From positions 2,020,788 to 2,084,787 of the forward strand of contig JABACO010000010.1 of assembly GCA_013339895.1 (NCBI GenBank): a stretch of 64,000 bases of DNA. Reading direction: 5' to 3'. Each line of letters begins with the position of its first letter. Positions within the stretch are counted from its first letter, which is position 1. The translations under genes were made by a program, and so were the position numbers. This DNA comes from Ephydatia muelleri (Eukaryota > Porifera > Demospongiae > Spongillida > Spongillidae). The notes under the pieces are model-generated. The model searched no databases. It was not told the DNA's origin and saw nothing but the letters and a program-made list of their open reading frames with translations. This document shows, one piece after another, positions 47,101-57,609 of the stretch.

Positions 47101-50100
47101 CACAATTGAGGTCTGAAATATTTTAATTTGGACCCAGAATAATTATACTCTCCTATAAATGTTACAGTAACACTTCAGTGGCTTCGATTACAGTACAGTT
47201 TGCTATAATGGCTTTAACATAACGCTGATAAGAATTAAGAAAGGATTTTTGTTAATTCAATCTAAACATGATTCAAAGAATGAGATCTAGTACTGCTTGA
47301 ACCAATTATCATTGATTCAAGTGGAAATTGTTGCTAATCTCACCACCATTTGTTAAAAGGAGGCAAATCCGATTAAGTGTCTAAAAAGAGATAATATTAC
47401 ACTTTTGAAGAATCATTGTGATAACAGTCAATGCAGGCAGGTGGAGTAATTGCAGGTGCTGATACTGGTTGAGAAAGTAATCACAATCAATTTTTACCAT
47501 ATATGGTCTTACTAAGACCAAATATGGTGAAAATTGATAGTAAGTATCATCTCAACCCCTCTGTATCCGCCACTGAATTGTGATCTCAAATCGAAGGAGT
47601 GGTTGCCTGGGCACACAGTTTTGTATTGACAATTGTGAAGCATTCTATCCACTTTCGCCACAGATACAGTGTATCAGAATTCAATATGTTTTAAAATTAG
47701 TTTGCATGTTAACTTTACTGTGATGTTTCTAAAACATATGCATGTTTATGATTTCGCAATTCTTTTCTTAGTGTGAATGTTTATTCATCTGAGATTTAAT
47801 TTTGATTTCTTTTTCTTTTCCATTGAGCATTAAAAGCATACACTGCAGATACATGTATGATTGTGCATGCTTTAGCATACCATAAATATCTTATAGCATT
47901 TATTTTGTACTTAAAATGTCTGTTTTATTGTTTCAGTAGGAAGAGTAAGCATTTCACAAACAAGCCATTACACTAAATTGAAACTGAAAATGCACAAGTA
48001 TGTATTAGTTAACTGATTTGATTTCTATATTATGTCACGTTTTGCCAACCATCTAAAAATTCGTCACTTTTGTAAAACATACAAAGCCATATTTTATAAG
48101 ATGATATAGTAAACAATTATTCTTTTCCATACCGTTCAACACAATAGATCGGAGTAACTGGAACTAACAAATTCTACACATACATGAATGGAATAAAGAT
48201 ATCTAATGAACTAGAGCTGATTAATGCAACCTACAACAACAGTGATGAAACAATTCTGATCACTCGAGAGACAGAAAATTCAATTTTATGTATTGCACCA
48301 CCTGGAGTTAGTATCACCATAAAAAATACCAATGGAGCTCTAAGCTTTGTGGTGGTTGTACCACCATCATGGAAAGGACTAACAAGTGGTCTGATGGGTA
48401 ACTTCAATGGAAACAAAAGTGACGAATTTATACCAAGAAAACAAGTAATGCCACTCATGGATGCAATAAGTGACAGGAACCTTCACTGGATGTTTGCTCA
48501 TACATGTAAGAATTACAAGAAACTAAAACCATATGTGTTAACTTGACTTATTCTCTCTTTACTTACAGGGAATGTGTCGCAGTTTGAATCTTTATTCACA
48601 TATCGTGTGGATCAAAGTGAATCATGGCAATATTATTCCCATCCAGACCATATTCCAATCTTTGCCGATGAAATAGTAGCAACAGAAGCACAAATTTCCA
48701 TTTGTGGCAATGACGCAGAGTGTCTCTATGATCTCTCACTAACAAATAGCACGACATTTGCACTTGCAACAATGCAGTTCAGCCAGACAAATGCTCAGGA
48801 AGCCAAAATTATCAGTAAGATGTGTTTAATTGGAATGTTCTATACGAAAATGGGTCTTGTGGATTTTATTTTATAACATAAAATTTAAATCGATATGGGA
48901 CAGTTTCCGCGAAAATTGCCCCACGATTAAAATGTTATAAAAATGCATCGCGTTTGAAACGCTATAACTTCCCAACTGATAACGCTATCGACTTCCTATT
49001 TTCAACCTCTCATAGTGAAATGGTGTAGTATGAAGTGTTGAAAATAGGAAGTCGATAGCGTTATCCGTTGGGAAGGTATAGCGATTCAAACGCGATGCAT
49101 TTTTACAACATTTTAACCGTGGGGCAATTTTCGCGGAAACTGTCCCATATATCTTCCGAAATATTAACGCTATCGGGTTCCCATTTTTAATGCACTATAC
49201 CACACCATTACTATATGTGAAAATCCATTTTGGTGTCTTACACATGCGGGGTACCGACGTTACAAAGTCCGATACTCCGTAGGGTTCAATACGGCCACAT
49301 CTTCAGGTAGGAGTGTCCAAATCGGTTCAAAATAGGTATCTATGTAGAAGGGTCCTACCGCTATTGATTTGTTCTGTTCGTTATTTTTTGCTTTATCCGT
49401 TATGGAGATACAAGTGTGCAAAGTAATTGCATATTTCCAGGGCGTTACGCGCCATTAACGTATTACGACTGACTTCGAGGACGTCCTCGTAATACGTTAA
49501 TGGCGCGTAACGCCCGGGAATACTTTGCACACTTGTATCTCCATAACGGATAAAGCAAAAAATAACGAACAGAACAAATCAATAGCGGTAGGACCCTTCT
49601 ATATAGGTACCTATTTGGACACTCCTACCTGAAGATGTGGCCGTTTTGAACCCTACGGGGTATCGGACCTTGTACCCCGCATGCGTAAGACACCAAAATA
49701 GATTTTCACATATAGTAATGGTGTGGTATGTTGCGTTACAAATAGGAACCTGATAGCGTTACTATTTCGGAATTTTCGTATAGAACGTTCCAATTATGAA
49801 GATATTTGCATGCTGATTAGTATCACCTTGTCCACTAAGCACAGTACATACCAGGGACATGTCTTGATCTGTTCTGTGTGTTAATTTTACTTTTAACTTT
49901 CAGATAACTTTCCACCTAAGATAAATGGAAACAGTACTTTCAAGGTTGCAGTTGGGCAGGTATCCATTTATAACTTTACAGTTGAAGATACAGATGACAA
50001 TATCACTGTTGGAGTGGTTGGAGGAATTCCATATAATGCCACCCTTATTGTGTCAAAGGAAATATATACATTCAGCTGGAGCATATCAAGAATAGACAAC

Positions 50101-53100
50101 ATTTCTCTTACCTTCTATGCTATTGACTCATTAAGTGCAGCATCTATCCTAAGTGTTCAGCTACAGATTTGTGCTTGCATAAATGGTGGAAACTGCACGT
50201 TAATAACGGGGCTGTCTAATAGTGATGCTCAAAGTGTAGTCATGAGATGTGACTGTCCCAAAGGTCTGTCTATCTTGGTGACTTGCACTGCATGTTAATA
50301 CAAATCATTGCTGCAGCATATGATGGTGCATTCTGTGAGAAGGACCGGAATGGATGTCTGGAAGCTTCCTGCTTCACTGGAGTTCAGTGTTATGATGTCC
50401 CTGCCCCTGGGGTGGGCATAAGGTGTGGACCATGTCCCAGTGGGTACATTGGAGATGGAAATAATTGTGCTGGTAAGTACAAGAATGCATAATTATTGGC
50501 CACCTGCAAAAGTTTGCTTGTCCCTGTCATAGACATTAATGAATGCAGTACAAACAGCTCAGTATGCCAGCAAGTATGCACAAACACCCCTGGAAGTTAC
50601 TCCTGTAATTGCGAAGTTGGCTACATTATGAATCCAAATGGAATCTGTACTGGTAGGCCTAACCCAGTGAAAATCATATTTCATTACTTGCATATTTCAT
50701 TTTAATGCAATTTCATCCATAGACATCAATGAATGCATGGGAGTGAACGAATGCCAGCAGACCTGCATAAACACTGCTGGGTCATATTATTGTGACTGCA
50801 CTGATGGGTTTCAGTTAGACAGTGATGAACACAGATGCACAGGTACTATGTCAGAGTATCGTATACTGTGTAGTTCATTACAATGGCAATCACATTCACT
50901 TGTTTCCTGCTCGTGATTATATTTTATTGTTTACCAGTGACAAAAGCTTGCCAACCAGGACATAACTGCTCTGATATTTGTGCATCTGTTAACAACACTG
51001 ACACATGTTTTTGCTCTTCTGGATTTGCTCTGAACTCAAATCAGATGACATGCAATGGCAAGTGATTAATGTGAATCCTCATAACTATAATATCCTTTTC
51101 TCATGTCCATTCCAAGATATTAATGAGTGCAATCAAAGCCCTTGTGAGCAAACATGCAGAAACACAATTGGATCATTTCGATGCTCCTGTGCTGCAGGGT
51201 TTCAGCTCAATGCTGACCAAAGGAGCTGTGTTGGTAATGTGCACCATATGGAAACATCTGTGGTGATCATTGCAGTGTCTCGCACCCCACAGATATTGAT
51301 GAATGCATAGATGCAGCACTTAGTGACAGTGAACTGTGTCCTGGATCATTTGAATGCTTAAACTCCATTGGTAGCTACCTCTGTGTTTGCCCACCTGGGT
51401 ACCAGAACAGAAGTGGGCTTTGCCAAAGTAAGGAATTATTGAAGCATTTCACTGAAATACTTCATATATTCCCTTCCAAATTCAGTAAACATTCCTCCGA
51501 AAATATGGGGATTAGAAAACTTCTTCATAGCGGATGTTGGTGAACCATCTGTGTATCATTTTTATGTGATGGACGATGAGGAGACATATACTGTTGGGGT
51601 AGTAGGTGGCATTCCAGCCGGTGCAAATATCACTTATTACAAAGAGAACTACACATTCACATGGATTCTTCACCAAATACAGAATGTATCTCTCACCTTC
51701 TATATTTCCGATTCACTCAATGTAACTACTCAACTGAGTGTCCAAGTGCGTATTTGTGCTTGTCAGAATAGAGGAAACTGCACACTGAATGGATTGAATT
51801 ATATCACTGATGCTCATAGTGTCATCATGAATTGTGAATGCTCAAAAGGTGTGAAATTCAAAGCTGACACATGGTAATTTACATGATCTCATAATTTATA
51901 GCATACAATGGTCCATTCTGTGAAGAAGATAAAAATGGATGTGTGGAAGATTTCTGCTACACTGGTGTCGAGTGTTACGATATGCCTGCCCCTCAACTGG
52001 GTATAATATGTGGACCATGTCCTGTTGGGTACACTGGAGATGGAAGAGTCTGCACAGGTGAGTTCTATACTACTAAAAAATAATAATGACAATATTTTTG
52101 ACTTTCTGTACCTGTAGGTTGTAGCATGTACAGGCTATATTTTATGGCTGTTGAGTAATACATGTGGCAAATAGACAAATACGTATTTGTAAATAAATCT
52201 CTACGTTGTTCAGACGATGAGTGCTTATGCAATGCAAAAGTCAATGTTTACAGCAACAAAACTGAAGCTGCACTTGTTCTTTAGCACTGACTATGTATCA
52301 AATGACACCTTCAATGGTTAATGTTGCAGTGATTAATAAACCAACTTTAGTTTCTATTAATTGATTCTATAACAATTTCAATGTATGGCAACATAAGTGC
52401 GTAAAAATCACTTCCCTTTACTTTTTTTAGATATTAATGAGTGCTTAAATACGAAAGCATGCAGCTCACAGGTCTGCACCAACACCAATGGAAGTTACGT
52501 CTGCTCTTGCAATCCTGGCTCTATACTAACTGCAGACACGAAGACTTGTGCAGGTTATATACATTAATAAGAGCTAACACTATTTGTAAAAATAGCTCTC
52601 TCATGCGAGACTACTACTCAATGTGTAAATAATGTATGTCTTGTGTGTCATATACAATTTTTGGTCTTTCTACAGCTTTCTCTGCAACGCAAAATGCTGT
52701 GGACATTACACTTGCCAGATATATGATTGATTCAGTATGGCCAGACTAACATGTCTTGTGACACTATTACTCCAGTACCTCTATTCACAGTTCACTTCCG
52801 ACACAAGATCTAAATTCATCATCACCGTTCAAAACATTTTAAAAACTTATTGCACTAATGGCATGTGTTCAAGGTAACAATTACACAGCAAAATTATTGT
52901 GCTGGTAACGGTCTGATACCTTGCAGTCAGGTGACAAATACTGAATATATGGTGATAATTAGGAATATCATGAACACTGCTGCTGGTCTCGTGATAACAT
53001 TGCAGGTCCAGACACCAAACTTTGTGCTCAGTACTGCAGACATCACACAAGCCCTCACAGTAAGTTTATTCAGGCTGTGAAATCTGAAAAATGAAGATTT

Positions 53101-53595
53101 TTCTGTCCTATCCAGCAATATAACAGCTCCCTGGTTGCAGATGGTTTTGTAGTTGTCAGTATTGCACAATACTCCGAGCCAATATCTCAATGGAGTGGAG
53201 GAGCACTAGCTGGAATCATTTTGGCTGTTGTAGCTACCAGTGTAATCATGGTAGCGATTGTAGTGTCAGTAACGCTTCTGTTCAAATGCTGCTGTCCGTA
53301 AGTCAACCTACAGGCCGGACTTTATTTAGTTGCATTAAATGTTTCTCCTCCATCCTTTTCTCCACCCTCCTCCTCAAAATCATCTATTACTAAATGGCTC
53401 AAAATGATGATGCATAGCAAAATGCACCACAAGTCCAAATCTGGCACGAGAGAAGAAATGACCATGGATGTGTTGGAGCACACTCTTGCAATTGATAATG
53501 TGTATGATGCAACAACTCATGATCAGTTAGGGGAAGTGAGGTCTCTGGAAGACAAAAGCGAAGAAGACAAAAGCGAGGACCAAAGAAACAAATAG
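36254..53595 (+). CDS. Gene B: EGF-FN3-NIDO-AMOP-VWD-EGF-SEA-like-TM receptor, 35 exons
   Basis: Splice model with exons detailed in the block entries below; summed length is about 7.19 kb (about 2,395 codons). Order: EGF x6 (one with a stop), EGF-like, FN3 x2, a Cys-rich and an unassigned region, NIDO, AMOP, VWD, a cadherin-like plus Cys-rich module, cbEGF x5, the second module, cbEGF, SEA-like, TM, tail. NIDO-AMOP-VWD in this order is the core of MUC4/SUSD2-type adhesion proteins (family knowledge). No start exon was found. There is an in-frame TAG at 38013-38015 and a one-base frame discrepancy in the exon at 42986-43608. It may be a real gene with skipped exons and a sequence error, a decaying gene, or the 3' alternative of gene A. 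Confidence 0.75.
37238..37925. repeat. 600-bp polypyrimidine tract joined to a half foldback
   Basis: 37238-37838 is almost pure C/T on this strand, built from ccctccctctccctcccct units. It ends in a sequence (gtctgtaccttgttccttgc, then ttttgcaccgcc) related to the right arm of the 28825-29114 foldback. Long Pro/Ser frames on plus and Gly/Glu frames on minus are artefacts of the repeat. It lies in the intron just before the EGF exon that carries the stop. Confidence 0.9.
40212..41127 (+). CDS. Gene B EGF-like domain and two FN3 domains
   Basis: Exon 40212-40352 encodes an EGF-like domain ([26 protein letters not shown]) without a DINEC start. Exon 40513-40785 is FN3 number 1 ([19 protein letters not shown], ending [11 protein letters not shown]), and exon 40846-41127 is FN3 number 2 ([20 protein letters not shown] then NWYPP, ending [17 protein letters not shown]). 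Both show the W of strand B and the Y/V-x-V/I-x-A strand F pattern. All phase 1. A (GT)n microsatellite (about 41145-41201) starts 18 bp after the last donor. Confidence 0.8.
42178..42285. repeat. Dispersed non-autonomous element fragment
   Basis: aggtcccttttgcagaaacg, then accatatgtggtgaaattga and atcatctcaacccc, ending tgtatcctcccctg. Related pieces lie at about 46019-46060 (aggtcccttttcacggaaac) and 47495-47582. The latter ends tgtatccgccactg, a hAT-type terminus in reverse. Confidence 0.55.
42334..44332 (+). CDS. Gene B Cys-rich exon and unassigned Tyr-rich region
   Basis: Exons 42334-42462, 42986-43608, 43668-44219 and 44282-44332. The first is Cys-rich ([20 protein letters not shown]). 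The second and third encode a secreted-type domain I do not recognise, with hallmarks [36 protein letters not shown] and a later [20 protein letters not shown]. At about 43411-43466 it has an 18-residue run made only of Tyr and Trp. The second exon starts in one frame (through [11 protein letters not shown], about 43150) but must end in another to keep phase, consistent with one base missing between about 43150 and 43290. Either a sequence error or a disabling lesion. Confidence 0.6.
44389..45773 (+). CDS. Gene B NIDO and AMOP domains
   Basis: Exons 44389-44528, 44611-44952, 45003-45493 and 45568-45773. [50 protein letters not shown], then [19 protein letters not shown] follows: [41 protein letters not shown], and [10 protein letters not shown] leading to [13 protein letters not shown], the typical AMOP end. 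This pair in this order occurs in MUC4, SUSD2 and mesh-like proteins. Phases are 0 or 2 inside the domains and return to phase 1 at the ends. Confidence 0.85.
46905..48814 (+). CDS. Gene B VWD domain and following region
   Basis: Exons 46905-47110, 48148-48505 and 48569-48814. The VWD start is [20 protein letters not shown], and the C-terminal half has [14 protein letters not shown]. The third exon ([15 protein letters not shown], then [16 protein letters not shown]) matches the segment that follows VWD in MUC4-like proteins. The donor at 47111 (gtctga) is weak and the 1-kb intron after it could hide an extra exon. The first foldback base of copy 2 is only 16 bp past the last exon. Confidence 0.8.
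48831..49792. repeat. 1-kb foldback element, copy 2
   Basis: Same family as 21342-22346: ends tggaatgttctatacgaaaa and its complement, with a central palindrome around 49470 (cgcgccattaacgtattacg mirrored). The left arm carries a 252-bp MITE (48896-49147) that copy 1 lacks, and copy 2 lacks the MITE of copy 1. Confidence 0.85.
48896..49147. mobile_element. Nested palindromic MITE with TA duplication
   Basis: Ends tgggacagtttccgcgaaaa and ttttcgcggaaactgtccca; the interior is also mostly palindromic. Flanking TA at 48894-48895 and 49148-49149. The empty site aaatcgatatatcttccg is seen in copy 1. Ends of this family recur at 54500-54527 and 55370-55398. Confidence 0.8.
49904..50472 (+). CDS. 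Gene B cadherin-like plus Cys-rich module, copy 1
   Basis: Exon 49904-50263 encodes a beta-sandwich-like domain ([50 protein letters not shown]) ending in an EGF-like tail ([20 protein letters not shown]). Exon 50317-50472 encodes a Cys-rich motif ([34 protein letters not shown]) of the type after VWD in MUC4-like proteins. Duplicated at 51486-52057. Confidence 0.75.
50533..51427 (+). CDS. Gene B central EGF array (5 exons)
   Basis: Exons 50533-50652, 50723-50842, 50938-51057, 51117-51233 and 51293-51427, all phase 1-1, separated by introns of only 59-95 bp. DINEC starts in the 1st, 2nd and 4th, DIDEC in the 5th; the third ([11 protein letters not shown]) lacks the calcium-binding start. The donor of the third exon is gcaagt, a GC-AG intron. 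Confidence 0.85.
51486..52057 (+). CDS. Gene B cadherin-like plus Cys-rich module, copy 2
   Basis: Exons 51486-51848 and 51902-52057 repeat the module of 49904-50472 with the same exon split and nearly the same lengths (363 versus 360 and 156 versus 156 bp). Landmarks: [50 protein letters not shown], and [19 protein letters not shown] whole-module duplication rather than reuse of a common domain. Confidence 0.78.
52214..52317 (+). pseudogene. Relic EGF exon in a gene B intron
   Basis: After ttgttcag the sequence reads acgatgagtgcttatg, then cagcaacaaaactgaagctg, cttgttctttagcactg and ccttcaatgg. It aligns along the length of the 123-bp EGF exons but with deletions and no donor (ttaatg). Confidence 0.65.
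52431..53595 (+). CDS. Gene B terminal cassette: EGF, SEA-like, TM, tail
   Basis: Exons 52431-52553 ([22 protein letters not shown]), 52676-52734, 52791-52873, 52927-53059, 53116-53297 and 53418-53595. Exon phases equal those of gene A's cassette. The SEA-like part reads [14 protein letters not shown] and [16 protein letters not shown]. The TM exon encodes a hydrophobic helix ending FKCCC. The 59-residue tail has [15 protein letters not shown] followed by an acidic-basic stretch ending in a TAG. The tail shares MDV and DNxYD with gene A but is otherwise different, so the two receptors may share one docking site and differ in others. Confidence 0.82.
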
Positions 53596-54139
53596 CCCTG
53601 CTTATAAGATTGCAAACACATCTATGCTAAATAGTGCGTTCTAGGTGCAGTAATAACCCTTAGAACGAGAATGCAATACTTTGCACAGTAATGTAATGTA
53701 GTTGGGTGTACATTTGGCGTTTTGTATCATGTTTTTTATTCATGTGTTTAGAGTGCGAAATTTAGCATGATAATGATTTTATAAAATATCAAATTCAATT
53801 GCACGGCCACCATTAGATTTACTTAGTTTTTCTAACAGTACTGGTTTAAGCTGTGCATGGAGTTATGTGAAACTGCACCCATAAAAACATATTTTAAAAA
53901 AGTAGCTATTCCATGATGTCGACCTGTAAGCTAATATAAGCGCGCCGTACAGTGTACCTGTTAATTTAGTACAATCGTCTTGCGAAGCGAGAAGTCTTCT
54001 TCTTATTCTTCCTCTTCTTCTTGTTCTTTTAATTTACAGGATAAAATCGCTGCCTGATGAGTCAAAACTGGCTAGCGTAGTTTAAGGCGGAGAATGGATG
54101 GAGAATTGATAGTGGATTGGGAGAATGGAACGCAGGTTG
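53596..54139. other. Downstream of gene B
   Basis: No polyadenylation consensus picked out. At 53990-54060 lies a copy of the gagaagtcttcttctt repeat also seen at 1352-1412. Confidence 0.5.
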
Positions 54140-57031
54140 AATACAAATAGGCGCGAATCGAGCATGAAATGTGCTATAACTTTGCACAGCTGTACTTCCG
54201 TAACGGATAAAATCGAAATTAACGAATAGAACAAATCAATGGCGACCGGACCCATCTATGTACACACCGAATGCGATTTGGACGCTCCTACCTGAAGATA
54301 TAGCGGGTTTGAACCTCATGAGTTGTCAGGTCTCGTAACGTCGGCACGGAACTTGTGTAAGACACCAAAACATAATGTTACATACAGAAATGGCTTAGTA
54401 TTAAGTGTTGAAAATAGAAAGTCAATAGCGTTAACCGTTCAGAAGTTATAGCGATCAAACGTAATGCATTTTTATAAATTTTATATAACAATATCCGTGG
54501 GGCAATTTTCTCGGAAACTGTCCCATAGATACCTTTATTTGCAAGCATAATTGTACTGACGTTGCCAAAACTTAAGTACCAGAAGCGCATATGCTCTATA
54601 CTTGTAAAAAGATTTCAGAATTGATGCAATGCATGTATTGTAGTTGGGGTGCATAAACGAGTTGATGTTGGCAGCACACTTAGCTAGCTAGCTAGTTTGG
54701 TTTGTCGTTTGCAACATTTGGCAAAGACGGGACTTGCGTGATGTATTTCCAGGGGTCAGCACACCCACCCACCAGAGGGTTGTGTCCACGTCTACCACCG
54801 TCCAAACTTAAGATATCACACTTGGTACCCTAGAACGGTGTCGTTAATGGTGTGCTATTAACCGGGAGTGTACAAGGTAAATGACACATGAGTGTTTGAT
54901 AAGAGCAACCTACACTGTACAAAGGTATTCCAGCATGCCTCTCTATTCACTGTGTGTTTCCATAGCACCATGATTGGCGTGAGTTAATTAACACTTGAGA
55001 AACCCTTGCGAGGAACGCAGGATGAATACGAGCGTGAAATGTGCTATAACTTTGCACAGCTGTACTTCCGTAACAGATGAAGTCAAAATTAACGAATAGA
55101 ACAAATCAATAGCGACCGGACCCATCTACGTACACAGCGAATGCGATTTGGACGCTCCTACCTGAAGAAATGGCGGTTTTGAACCTCATGAGTTGTCAGG
55201 TCTCGTAACGTCGGCACAGAGCTTGTGTAAGACACCAAAATATAATTCCACATACAGAAATAGCTTAATATTAAGTGTTGAAAATAGGAAGTCAATAGCG
55301 TTAACTTTTCAAAAGTTATAGCGATTCAAACGTGATGCATTTTTATCACTTTTATATAATAATATCCGTGGAGGCAATTTTCTCGGAAACTGTCCCATAT
55401 AATACCTTTATTGGCAAGCATGACTGTACTGACGTTGCCCAAAACTTAAGTACAAGAAGCGCATATGCTCTATACTTGTAATAGAATTGATGCAATGCAT
55501 GTACTGTAGTTGGGGTGCATAAACAAGTTGATATTGGCAGCACTTAGCAGCTAGCTAGCTTGGTTTGTCGTTGAAAAAAGTTGGGCCTTGCCACCCCCAC
55601 CCTAATCTTGGGCATTACTGATGTATCTAAAGCATATGCGGAATTTAACTTCCTTCGCTATCAGCATACTTGATAGCGTGATGTATCAGGGGTCAGCACA
55701 CCCACCCACCAGAGGGGTGTGTCCACGTCTACCACCGTCCAAACTTAAGGTTTCACACTTGGTACCCTAGAACGGTGTCGTTAATGGTGTGCTACTAACC
55801 GGGAGTGTACAAGGTAAATGACACATGAGAGTGTTTGATAAGAGCAACCTACACTGTACAAAGGCATTCCAGCATGCCACTGTGTGTTTCCACAGCACCA
55901 TGATTGGCGTGACTTAATTAACACTTGAGAAACCCTTGCGATGAAGGCATCGTACCATAACTACGATCCTGTTGCTCATGAAATGCTTCATGGCTAAAAT
56001 TTCCCACGTATGTAACTGTTATAAAAGTAATGGATTATAGCCAAGTGATAAAAAACTTCTCTAACAAGAAAATGTGTTGTATACGTAGGATTGACTGATA
56101 TAAAAAGGAAAGAAACAAAATGACAGTTCTTTGACAGTTTGAAACAATCGTAACTTTGAATTAAAAGATAGAACACGTCATTAGCCCTACAAGATAGAGC
56201 GCTGGGAATCCTAACACTTTCCTCTTCCAGTACTGCATGTGTCATTGGCATTTAAAGTAATCAAAGAAGCACATTCCGCACGCACGCAGCTCTGGTTCGC
56301 ATGCATTGCTCTACTCTGCACATGTACTCACGTGTAAGCACGTGCTGCATTACTGGATGCTAAACGTGACACGACATTGCTCTTCTTTCTTCTTCCACCA
56401 CCCAAAATTTACCACCCTTCGCCTCAACCCTCCGCTATCAGCATACCTCCTCGCAGGTTAGCACACACACCGTCTAACCCTGAATACATCCCCCAAGCAT
56501 AGCAGTCACATCCTGGTGTGGTATTATTAATGTTACGCTACTAACCTAGCTGGAGTGCACGTGTTCAAGGAAAATGACACATGAATGTGTGTGAAACAAG
56601 AGCAAACTACACTGTACAAAAGTATTTCTACCTCTTATCATCGTGTGTTGCCATGACTTAATAGTTAACACTAGAAAAATCCTTGAGATGAAGGGCGGGA
56701 CCATAAACCATAACACTGCATGCTTCAATTCCTACATGTAACTTTATACATACAAGTGATAAAAACTTCTCTAACGAATGAATTATGATTGACGGAAATC
56801 TATTTATAGTCTGATCCAACGCTAGGCCAATTTTGTACAGGTCGTATTAAATAGAATGTGTTGTGTAATCCTTCCATAATTAAATGACTTAGCCAATTGT
56901 CAAGTATACATGACATACGAACCATTACACTACTGTACATTATATATAACCAGCTATACATACACAATACACTCAAAAAGGAAGCCGTCCTTCACCCTCC
57001 CACTGCACCATCAGATGCCTCGACAAAGCGC

Positions 57032-57310
57032 CAGGTCTAGTCTCGTCCGACTTCCGTGGTTTTTGTAAGAAATACACATGGTCTTCGGAGACAGCCTTGG
57101 TGTCCTGTTCCCCTTTGCGTAGCCCTAATCAGAAGCGGGGATTCCTCCATTTTCGCGGCCACTCCCGGGGTCAACCCCTCAGCCCCGTCACCCAAACCAG
57201 CCATCTGGAAAGACGTCTTCCAAAAAGAGCGCACTCCGCACGTACATCGTGTTATCGGCCAAATATGGCAAGTAGCGTGAGGTGGCCAGCCTACACGTAC
57301 CAATGGTAGA
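57032..57310. repeat. GC-rich dispersed element starting tagtctcgt
   Basis: A GC-rich island in AT-rich sequence, open on both strands but without domains. It begins tagtctcgtccgacttccgt, like the ends of the 57500 hairpin family, so I take it as a non-autonomous repeat. Confidence 0.4.
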
Positions 57311-57497
57311 AGCAAGAGTTTGGTCCAAGGAACAAGGATAGTTATTATTATTAATGATAACAATAATAGCCAATTATTATTAATTATTTTTCCCCGCTAA
57401 AGTCATGAACACCGATACACTGCTGTCATGTCTGAACGCTTTGTAGATTTGGCCCTTCGCCCAGAAATTTTTGTATACTGTCCCATAGCAGCAAATC

Positions 57498-57609
57498 TAG
57501 TCTCGTACCCAGACCCACATCGCAGCTATGGATGGATTACATCATCGCTACTCGCGTAGCGGTGATGTAATCCATCCGCCGCTGCGATGTGGGTCTGGGT
57601 ACGAGACTA
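57498..57609. mobile_element. 108-bp hairpin MITE with TA duplication
   Basis: gtctcgtacccagacccaca through tggattacatcatcgct is mirrored back to gggtacgagac (57500-57607), with a short loop near 57550. Flanked by TA on both sides. A solo end of the same family lies at about 16851-16876. Confidence 0.8.

Noticed and set aside
57037..57363. Overlapping frames of 70-108 codons on both strands
   Set aside because: A GC-rich repeat element with no domains; openness on both strands follows composition.
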